In this document: positions 1-5,776 of the stretch, in pieces
Position numbering within the stretch: position 1 is the stretch's first letter
How the letters are laid out: each line of letters begins with the position of its first letter
Origin: Thermoflexales bacterium
Lineage (GTDB): Bacteria; Chloroflexota; Anaerolineae; S140-20
NCBI GenBank assembly: GCA_015484715.1
Contig: WFUY01000415.1
Span: forward strand, 1-5,823
Reading direction: 5' to 3'
Length of the DNA: 5,823 nt
Program-made: the position numbers and the translations under genes
Notes under the pieces: model-generated
Seen by the model: the letters and a program-made list of their open reading frames with translations, nothing else
What the model was told of the DNA's origin: nothing
The model's database searches: none

Positions 1-223
<223 letters not shown>

Positions 224-319
224 ACTCACAGACCGGGGAAAGCGAGACCAAGCATTCTGTTCAGTTCTTAAGGTGTCAGGGCTCTCGACACGTTGGTTTA
301 ACCGTAAAACTCAAAAAGA
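224..319 (+). other. 23S-5S internal transcribed spacer
   Basis: These roughly 96 bases link the 23S and 5S genes. No tRNA is present. A small stem GTGTC/GACAC (273-277 with 287-291) and the palindrome GGTTTAACC (295-303) are visible and may help precursor processing. The 23S 3' processing stem would pair with sequence upstream of the 23S gene, outside the window, so it cannot be checked here. The A-run at 313-317 leads into the 5S stem. Confidence 0.8.
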
Positions 320-443
<124 letters not shown>

Positions 444-462
444 TCTTTTGGTCTTCGCTGCA

Positions 463-501
463 AAGAGGCCGGGCCGCTACAGGCCCGGCCTCTTGTTGCT
501 T
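463..501 (+). terminator. rRNA operon terminator, probably bidirectional
   Basis: A perfect 13-bp GC-rich stem (463-475 with 482-494) closes a six-base loop, GCTACA, and is followed by a modest T-rich tail TTGTTGCTT. It lies 20 bases after the 5S gene, so it is the likely end of the rRNA transcript. Read on the - strand, the same stem ends in CCTCTTT and lies about 34 bases past the kinase stop codon, so it can also end the greA-lysS-kinase message. The weak T-tract means either function is inferred from structure only. Confidence 0.8.
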
Positions 502-527
502 GATGGCCCTTTTCTCGCCAGAACGGC

Positions 528-3437
528 TCAACTTCCTCCTCCTTTGGTTGAGGGCTCATCAAGCCAGATGGGCAAGGTGAAGCTGAAGGTGCTGCCCTTC
601 CCCACAGCGCTCTCCAGCCACACTTCCCCGCCATGCATCTCCACCAGCGACTTGACGATGGGCAAGCCAAGCCCTGTGCCGATCTGGCGGGTGACCAGCG
701 GGTGATCCACTCGGTAGAACCGTTCCCAGATCTTCTCCTGTTCCTCGGGAGGAATGCCGATCCCCGTATCGGCGACATCCACCTGCAGGTAATCGCCCAC
801 CGACTGGACCTGGATCGTCACGGTTCCGCCTTCAGGAGTATAGTTGATGGCGTTGCCCACCAGGTTGGTCAGCACCTGCTCGATCCGCTTGGGGTCCCCT
901 CGGGCCAGGGGCAGGTCCGCCGGTACGTGGGCCGAGAGGGAGATCCGTTTGGCCTCGGCGCGCTCCCGAAAAGCGTTGACGACCTGGGCGATGATGCCCC
1001 CGATGGCGAAGGGGCCAATGTCCAGCTTCAGCCTGCCCGTTTCCATCCGGGAGATGTCTAGGAGGTCGTTGACCAGAAGGCTCAAGCGGTCGGCGTTGGA
1101 CTTGATGATCCGCAGAAATTCCCGTTGTTGATCGGTCAAGGGACCAGCCGTCCCCAGCATCAGCAGGTCCGTGTATCCTTTAATGGAGGTCATCGGCAGG
1201 CGAAGTTCGTGGGAGACGGTGGAGACGAACTCGCTCTTGGCGCGGTTCAGCTCCACTTCCTTCGTAATGTCGTGGAAGATGGCCACTACGCCCAGGAAGC
1301 GGGGTCCCATATAGACCGGCGAGAGGCGGATGCTGAGGGTGCGCTCCCCCACGACAGCCCTCTGTTCCATACAATCCATCTCGGCATCGGTCTGGACATA
1401 CGCCCAGCGTCGGAAGGCGGTGTCCCATGCAGCCTCGTCGAGGCCCAGTTGGTGGGTGATCGCCCGGAGGGTGTGGCCCAGGACATTCTCGCGGGGCTGG
1501 CCCAAAAGCCGTTCGGCAGCGGCGTTGAAGAGGATGATGCGTCCCTCTCCGTCGGTCACCAGGACACCGTCGGCCACGCTTTCCAAGATCGCCTGTCGCT
1601 TGGAGGCTTCCACCTCCAGGGCGTGGACGGCCTGGGCCAGCTCTGCGGTCCGGGCGTCCACTTTGCGCTCCAGGTTGCGCCGTTCGATGCGCAGCTCTTC
1701 GTAGAGACGGGCATTCTCGATGACGATGGCGGCCTGCTGAGCCAGGGTCTGGCCCAGTTTCATCTCCCACTCGCTGAAAACACGCTGCGGACGGTAAGCT
1801 CCCAGTTCGATGAGGCCAATGGCCTCGTCGCGGGCAACGAGGGGGAGGATCAGGTAAGTCTGCATCGTGTCCGGCCTCAGTGCGGTCGGTGGATGGTCTG
1901 GGATGGGAAGGGTGACGGCGACGGGGGTGCGGCCTTCCAGGGCCTGGCGGAAGTCAGGGCGCTCGTCCAGGTGGTAGACGGTTCCCAGAGGGCCAGGAGT
2001 CCAGGGGGCATCCGGCAGATGGTGGTCAAGCCAAGAGATGACCTGGTTCCGGTCCTGATCCCAACTGGAGACCCGGCATCCGGCGACGTTCAGGATGCGC
2101 ACCATCTGATCCGCAATGAGGGCCAGGGCTCCTCGGACATCGAGGATGGAGGCGATGATGGCTTGGATGCGCAGAAGGGCTGTCAGCTCTTCTGTGCGTC
2201 GGACTTCCTGCTGGTAGAGGTGGGCATTGGCGATGGCGGTCGCGGCTTGGTTGACCAGCGCCTGGGCCAGGTCCATCTCCTGCTCGCTGAAGGTGCGGTG
2301 GGGATCCGCCGTGTAGAGCTCGACCAGTCCCACCGTGTCGTCGCGGGAGACCAGGGGGAGTAGGAGGGCGGCGCTCATCAAGCCGGTGCGGAGTAGGGGA
2401 ACCTGACTGGCTTCTTCTGGGGAGTCCCCCATCGCGACGGTCATCGCCTGGCGATCTTGGAGAACCTGCGCCGCCAGGGGGAAATCGCTGAGGTTCTGGA
2501 CGGACCCAGGCGGAGGGAGCAGGAGGACCTTGTCTGGAGAAGAGCGCACCAGGTGGATGACCAGCGTCTGATCCTCTGACTCCCATTGGGAGATGATGCA
2601 TCCGTCGGCTTGAAAGGCGCTTATCAGGCGGGTGGCGATGATGTCGCGGATTTCGTCGGGATCGAGGCTGTTGGAGACGGCTGCCCCGGCTTCGAAGAGG
2701 ATGTTGAGTTCGTCCAAGCGGTCTAGAGCCTGGGCGTACTGGTGGGCATTGTGGATGGCGATGGCGATCTGATCGGCCAAGATGTTGAGCCACTCGATCG
2801 CCTCACGCCTGTACTGGTTGCCCTCTTGGGGGGGGCCCAGGAGCAGGAGGCCAACGAGGCGATCCTCCAGGATGAGGGGCACGACCCAGGTGATGTCCAG
2901 GGTGCACCACTTGCGCCAGAGGGGGGAGGCGGGGAGTTTCTCCTCCACGAGGGATAGGGCACGGCGGTGCTGGAGGATGCGATAGAGGAGGCCGTCGTTG
3001 GAAGGAACCGGCCCAATCTCTGGCGGGGTGGGACCACTCTGGCGGACGACTTCCAGGAGGCGGTCGGGATAGAGGGTAATCAGGAGGGCAGAAAAGTAAG
3101 GAGAGAGGGTCTCATCCAGCAGGGTGACGATCTCGTCCAGCAGGGCGTCTGGATGGTGGTGCCGATGCAGGCGCTGGATGAGGGTGAGTAACTGCTCTTG
3201 AGAGTGGCTGAGGCCGGGGGCAGCCAAGTAGGCAAGCTGCTGGCGGACGAAGAGGAAGAGGGGAACGGCCAGCAGGAGGGTGATCAAGATCGCGGTTAGG
3301 AGAGCCCAACCGGTGGAGATCTCAATCTGCTGGAGCAGAACGACGATGGCGTAGGAGACGAGCACCAGCAGCAGCACCAAGAGGCTGTATATCAGGGTGG
3401 TCAGCGCGAACCGGCTGACCTGGGCTGGTTTACGCAT
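528..3437 (-). CDS. Membrane-bound multi-GAF/PAS sensor histidine kinase
   Basis: This protein of 969 residues should phosphorylate itself and pass the phosphate to an unknown response regulator. Two membrane helices (about 11-36 and 43-64) are joined by only about seven residues, so there is no real extracellular sensor. Three GAF-like domains follow (about 94-233, 258-405 and 432-577), then a coiled coil (about 577-615), a PAS domain (about 612-728), HisKA with phospho-acceptor His743 in SHELRLP, and HATPase_c (about 846-957). The ATP site is complete: N-box NLVGNA (858-863), G1 DTGIG (890-894), F-box ERFYR (905-909) and G2 GTGLGL (920-925). No receiver domain is fused. The ATG is the first start after an in-frame TAG and has a weak GGGG ribosome site seven bases upstream. 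The gene lies 63 bases after lysS in the same direction. The signal and the partner are unknown. Confidence 0.93.
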   Translation of the reverse strand: MRKPAQVSRFALTTLIYSLLVLLLVLVSYAIVVLLQQIEISTGWALLTAILITLLLAVPLFLFVRQQLAYLAAPGLSHSQEQLLTLIQRLHRHHHPDALLDEIVTLLDETLSPYFSALLITLYPDRLLEVVRQSGPTPPEIGPVPSNDGLLYRILQHRRALSLVEEKLPASPLWRKWCTLDITWVVPLILEDRLVGLLLLGPPQEGNQYRREAIEWLNILADQIAIAIHNAHQYAQALDRLDELNILFEAGAAVSNSLDPDEIRDIIATRLISAFQADGCIISQWESEDQTLVIHLVRSSPDKVLLLPPPGSVQNLSDFPLAAQVLQDRQAMTVAMGDSPEEASQVPLLRTGLMSAALLLPLVSRDDTVGLVELYTADPHRTFSEQEMDLAQALVNQAATAIANAHLYQQEVRRTEELTALLRIQAIIASILDVRGALALIADQMVRILNVAGCRVSSWDQDRNQVISWLDHHLPDAPWTPGPLGTVYHLDERPDFRQALEGRTPVAVTLPIPDHPPTALRPDTMQTYLILPLVARDEAIGLIELGAYRPQRVFSEWEMKLGQTLAQQAAIVIENARLYEELRIERRNLERKVDARTAELAQAVHALEVEASKRQAILESVADGVLVTDGEGRIILFNAAAERLLGQPRENVLGHTLRAITHQLGLDEAAWDTAFRRWAYVQTDAEMDCMEQRAVVGERTLSIRLSPVYMGPRFLGVVAIFHDITKEVELNRAKSEFVSTVSHELRLPMTSIKGYTDLLMLGTAGPLTDQQREFLRIIKSNADRLSLLVNDLLDISRMETGRLKLDIGPFAIGGIIAQVVNAFRERAEAKRISLSAHVPADLPLARGDPKRIEQVLTNLVGNAINYTPEGGTVTIQVQSVGDYLQVDVADTGIGIPPEEQEKIWERFYRVDHPLVTRQIGTGLGLPIVKSLVEMHGGEVWLESAVGKGSTFSFTLPIWLDEPSTKGGGS

Positions 3438-3500
3438 GATCGCACCCCACGTTGGGCCCTGGGGCTATGCGGTTCTCGGATGACGACAGTTACAGGCCCG
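3438..3500 (-). other. lysS-kinase intergenic gap, no terminator
   Basis: This 63-base gap has no hairpin followed by a T-run on the - strand, so transcription from lysS into the kinase gene is plausible. It contains the kinase ribosome site GGGG (3445-3448). A possible 6-bp stem, including one G-U pair, between 3444-3449 and 3460-3465 would cover that site. No separate promoter with good -35 and -10 hexamers is evident. Confidence 0.6.
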
Positions 3501-5012
3501 TCACGTCCGTGGTCGCAGGTGGGGGAAGAGGATCACTTCACGGATGGATGCCTTGTCGGTGAAGAGCATCGTGAGCCGGTCAATGCCCATCCCGAATCCG
3601 CCGTTGGGAGGCATCCCGTATCTCATAGCCTGGAGGTAATCCTCGTCCATTGGGTGGGCTTCCTCGTCGCCAGCATCGTAGGCACGTCCCTGTTCAATGA
3701 AGCGCTGTTCTTGATCGAGGGGATCGTTGAGCTCGGTGAAGGCGTTGCAGATCTCCATTCCGCCGATGAAGCCCTCGAACCGCTCGACGTGGGTGGGGTC
3801 GTCCGGTTTCCGCTTGGCGAGGGGCGTGATGTCAACGGGATAGTCCAGGACGAAGGTGGGCTGGATGAGGCTGGGTTCTACGTAGTGACTGAGCAGGCTG
3901 TCTACCAGTTTGCCCCAACTGGATGAGGGGGAGGGCTCATGCCCCAGGGCTCGCATCGCCTCGGCCAGGGAATCACGGGTGGGATGCTCGGTGTAGTCAA
4001 TCCCGCAGGCGTTGTAGATCGCTTCCCGCAAGGTGAGGCGGGTCCAAGGAGGGGTAAGGTCAATCTCATGACCCTGGTAGGTGAGCCGTCGGCTGCCCAG
4101 GACTTGCTCGGCCGTGTAGGCGATCATCTCTTCGGTCAAGGCCATCACGTCGTTGTAATCGGCGTAGGCCACGTAGAACTCCAACTGGGTGAACTCGGGG
4201 TTATGCTTGAAGGAGACACCCTCGTTGCGGAAGTCCCGCCCGATCTCATACACCCGCTCATACATCCCCACCAGCAGCCGCTTCAGGTAGAGCTCAAAGG
4301 AGATGCGCAGGTAGAGGTCCTGATGGAGTTGGTTGTGGTGGGTGATAAAGGGACGGGCGGCTGCTCCCCCATAGACGGGCTGGAGGATGGGGGTTTCTAC
4401 CTCCAGGAACCCCCGCTCATCGAGAAACTGGCGCAGAGCGGCGATCAGGCGGGCCCGCTTGCGGAAGACCTCGCGCACTTCGGGGTTGGTGGCCAGGTCG
4501 GCGTAGCGCTGGCGGTATCGCTCTTCCACGTCGGAGAAGGCGGAATAGCGGATGACCTTCCCATCCACGACCTGTTCCTTGACCACCGGGAGCGGACTAA
4601 GGGCCTTGGCCAGCATGGCGAATCGCTGGACCTGGACGGTGATCTCGCCGGTGCGTGTGCGGAAGAGGCGACCTTGGGCTTCGAGGAAGTCGCCCAGATC
4701 GAAGTCCCGCTTAAAGTGGTCGTAGCGCTCTTGGCCCAGGTCGTTGAGGCGGAAGAAGAGCTGGATCTTGCCACTGCCATCCTCGATGTGGGCAAAGGTG
4801 ATCTTGCCCATCACCCGAACGGAGCGGAGACGTCCTGCGACGGTGACCTCGGGACCTTCTTGGCCTTCTGCTTCGGCGCTCAAGAAGGCGGCGATGGCCT
4901 CCGTCGTGGTGTGGGTACGGTGGGAGCGAGGCGGGTAGGGGTCAATCCCCTGGGCACGTATCCGTTCCAGTTTGGCCAAGCGCTGGCGTTCTAGGTCGCT
5001 CAGTGGGCGCAT
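3501..5012 (-). CDS. lysS: Lysyl-tRNA synthetase, class II
   Basis: This cytoplasmic enzyme joins lysine to tRNA-Lys using ATP. The 503 residues match the usual bacterial class II LysRS length. An N-terminal helix (about 5-25) precedes the OB-fold anticodon-binding domain (about 55-150, VTVAGRLRSVRVMGKITF). The catalytic domain carries motif 1 near 182-222 (ending GGAAARPF), motif 2 at 255-280 (GRDFRNEGVSFKHNPEFTQ) and motif 3 at 471-480 (GGFGMGIDRL, Arg479). Residues corresponding to the lysine-binding set of E. coli LysRS appear kept: Glu240, Arg262, Glu278, Tyr280, and Asn423, Phe425 and Glu427 in NAFTE. One small oddity is SerPhe before Glu240, where E. coli has AlaPro. The ATG has a GGGAG ribosome site six bases upstream and follows the greA stop by 12 bases, so it is probably co-transcribed with greA. 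The enzyme looks fully functional. Confidence 0.98.
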   Translation of the reverse strand: MRPLSDLERQRLAKLERIRAQGIDPYPPRSHRTHTTTEAIAAFLSAEAEGQEGPEVTVAGRLRSVRVMGKITFAHIEDGSGKIQLFFRLNDLGQERYDHFKRDFDLGDFLEAQGRLFRTRTGEITVQVQRFAMLAKALSPLPVVKEQVVDGKVIRYSAFSDVEERYRQRYADLATNPEVREVFRKRARLIAALRQFLDERGFLEVETPILQPVYGGAAARPFITHHNQLHQDLYLRISFELYLKRLLVGMYERVYEIGRDFRNEGVSFKHNPEFTQLEFYVAYADYNDVMALTEEMIAYTAEQVLGSRRLTYQGHEIDLTPPWTRLTLREAIYNACGIDYTEHPTRDSLAEAMRALGHEPSPSSSWGKLVDSLLSHYVEPSLIQPTFVLDYPVDITPLAKRKPDDPTHVERFEGFIGGMEICNAFTELNDPLDQEQRFIEQGRAYDAGDEEAHPMDEDYLQAMRYGMPPNGGFGMGIDRLTMLFTDKASIREVILFPHLRPRT

Positions 5013-5016
5013 AGGG

Positions 5017-5023
5017 CTCTCCC
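5017..5023 (-). promoter_or_regulatory. Ribosome binding site of lysS
   Basis: GGGAGAG on the - strand ends four bases before the lysS ATG and lies wholly within the 12-base gap after the greA stop. This supports the chosen start and suggests coupled translation of greA and lysS. Confidence 0.7.
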
Positions 5024-5024
5024 A

Positions 5025-5498
5025 TTACTCGATGGCAACGATGCGGAAGGTGAGGACGCCGTCGGGAGCGTTGACCCTCACTTCGTCCCCGACCTTCTTG
5101 CCTATCAAAACCCGTCCCAGAGGGGATTCGTTGGAGATGCGGCCGGCAATGGGATCGGCCTCTGCGGAGCCCACGACGGTGTAGGTCTCCGGCTCATCCT
5201 CCCGGCCAACCTCGACCACGGTCACACGGCTGCCTAGTCCGACCTGGTCTTTAGGACCTTTTTCTTCAACGACCACGGCGTGCTTCAAGATGCTTTCCAG
5301 TTCCAAGATACGTCCTTCGACGAAGGCTTGTTCGTTGCGAGCATCTTCCAACTCGGCGTTCTCCAGCAGGTCTCCCTCGTCCATTGCGGAATGGAGGCGT
5401 TTGGCGACCTGTTGGCGGCGCACAGTGCGCAGGTACTCCAACTCTTCTTCCAGCTTCTTGTACCCTTCGGGGGTGAGGAAAATGGATTGTTTACTCAT
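5025..5498 (-). CDS. greA: Transcription elongation factor GreA
   Basis: GreA enters the RNA polymerase secondary channel and stimulates cleavage of backtracked transcripts, rescuing stalled complexes. The 157 residues match the family (E. coli has 158). The N-terminal coiled coil spans about 8-77 and bears the tip loop EGDLLENAE, whose Asp43 and Glu46 correspond to the catalytic Asp41 and Glu44 of E. coli. The FKBP-like C-terminal domain (about 83-157) contains SPLGRVLIGKKVGDEV, a family hallmark. Leu50 replaces the tyrosine usual after NAE. The ATG at 5498 is chosen because MSKQSIFLTPEGYKKL aligns with GreA N-termini and AGGAG precedes it. A longer frame from a TTG at 5618 would place coding sequence across a promoter start site and a terminator, so it was rejected. 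It is the first gene of the operon with lysS and the kinase. Confidence 0.98.
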   Translation of the reverse strand: MSKQSIFLTPEGYKKLEEELEYLRTVRRQQVAKRLHSAMDEGDLLENAELEDARNEQAFVEGRILELESILKHAVVVEEKGPKDQVGLGSRVTVVEVGREDEPETYTVVGSAEADPIAGRISNESPLGRVLIGKKVGDEVRVNAPDGVLTFRIVAIE

Positions 5499-5501
5499 CG
5501 T

Positions 5502-5507
5502 CTCCTC
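5502..5507 (-). promoter_or_regulatory. Ribosome binding site of greA
   Basis: GAGGAG lies three bases before the greA ATG on the - strand, and its GAGG core is at normal spacing. It decides in favour of the 157-residue GreA over the longer upstream TTG frame. Confidence 0.8.
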
Positions 5508-5537
5508 TGCAGCAGGCTGAGAGGTGTCTGGTGGGCT

Positions 5538-5565
5538 AAAAAAAGCCTGGGGGGTCTCCCCAGAC
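5538..5565 (-). terminator. Intrinsic terminator in the greA leader (attenuator candidate)
   Basis: On the - strand GTCTGGGG (5565-5558) pairs with CCCCAGGC (5552-5545) in an 8-bp stem with one G-U pair and a five-base loop, followed at once by seven T residues (5544-5538). An outer AAAAAGC (5577-5571) can also pair with the GCTTTTT. This is a textbook rho-independent terminator. It lies downstream of both predicted promoters and 39 bases before the greA start, so it ends leader RNA rather than an upstream gene's message. Some transcripts must read through for greA to be expressed. On the + strand the structure is followed by only five T residues after a gap, so the - direction is favoured. 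Confidence 0.85.
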
Positions 5566-5611
5566 TGAGCGCTTTTTGAAGCAAGGAAGCTCCTGTCGTC
5601 ACCCAGGAGCC
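5538..5611 (-). ncRNA. Predicted greA leader RNA (GraL-like)
   Basis: Transcription from the proximal promoter would start near G5611 and stop in the T-run at 5544-5538, giving a leader of about 74 bases. It opens with a 7-bp hairpin, GCTCCTG/CAGGAGC (5610-5604 with 5595-5589), at the very 5' end, followed by the terminator hairpin. In E. coli the greA leader is terminated in the same way and yields short GraL RNAs. That this leader is a stable or functional RNA is inference from layout; there is no evident sequence similarity to GraL. Confidence 0.45.
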
Positions 5612-5617
5612 GACCCA

Positions 5618-5646
5618 ATTATAGCGCAGATTTGGCAGTTTGTAAA
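5618..5646 (-). promoter_or_regulatory. Proximal greA promoter (P1), sigma-70 type
   Basis: On the - strand the -35 hexamer is TTTACA (5646-5641, five of six to consensus), the spacer is exactly 17 bases, and the -10 is a perfect TATAAT (5623-5618). The expected start is a G at about 5611. This is the strongest promoter-like sequence in the window and it points at greA. Confidence 0.85.
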
Positions 5647-5681
5647 GATGCAGTAGGGAACCAAATTTGAGAGCGGGCAGA

Positions 5682-5710
5682 ATTATACCAGAACATTCGT
5701 TCCTTGACCA
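5682..5710 (-). promoter_or_regulatory. Distal greA promoter (P2), extended -10
   Basis: A perfect TATAAT (5687-5682) is preceded by TGG, giving an extended -10 (TGnTATAAT). The -35 candidate TGGTCA (5710-5705) matches four of six bases at 17-base spacing. The expected start is near 5675, giving a transcript that runs through P1 and the leader terminator into greA. A LexA-like palindrome fills most of the spacer. Confidence 0.7.
5691..5702. promoter_or_regulatory. LexA-like (SOS box) palindrome within P2
   Basis: The sequence GAACATTCGTTC (+ strand) has the GAAC-N4-GTTC core of Gram-positive-type LexA operators. Read on the - strand, the centre GAAT fits the RNRY pattern of that consensus, but the outer flanking bases do not match. 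It lies in the spacer between the -35 and -10 of P2, where a bound repressor would block polymerase. The LexA identity rests on motif and position only. Confidence 0.5.
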
Positions 5711-5730
5711 GGGAAGTTTTCCGGTGATTA

Positions 5731-5751
5731 CCCATATCTTTGGAGATAGGG
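5731..5751. repeat. Small inverted repeat upstream of P2
   Basis: CCC plus TATCT pairs with AGATA plus GGG around a TTGG loop, with one bulged A at 5734, giving an 8-bp stem. It lies just upstream of the distal promoter. It may be a protein-binding site or chance; no T-run follows, so it is not a terminator. Confidence 0.4.
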
Positions 5752-5776
5752 AGACTAGTGGTTTGTCAACCGATAT

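Noticed and set aside
1125..2363. A 412-codon + strand open frame opposite the kinase gene.
   Set aside because: It is an antisense shadow caused by GC-rich codon use; the translation has no recognisable domain, while the opposite strand encodes a complete kinase.
2590..2610. Cys280 and Cys454 in the GAF domains as possible bilin-attachment cysteines.
   Set aside because: They lie early in the domain in an ADGC/VAGC strand motif common in non-photosensory GAF domains, and no phytochrome signature is present.
3939..4994. A 351-codon + strand open frame opposite lysS.
   Set aside because: It is likewise an antisense shadow of a well-conserved gene; composition only, with no family resemblance.
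5025..5618. A 197-residue extended form of GreA starting at a TTG.
   Set aside because: The TTG overlaps the -10 box of P1, upstream of the expected RNA start; the extra 40 residues have no GreA counterpart, and the internal ATG has a good ribosome site.
5619..5735. A 38-codon - strand ORF (MGNHRKTS...) between the inverted repeat and P1.
   Set aside because: It has no ribosome site, its stop lies in the P1 -10 box, and P2 would start inside it.
5743..5769. A perfect TTGACA (-35) on the - strand at 5769-5764 as a third promoter.
   Set aside because: The best -10 at a tolerable spacing is TATCTC at 15 bases, matching only three of six; too weak to call.
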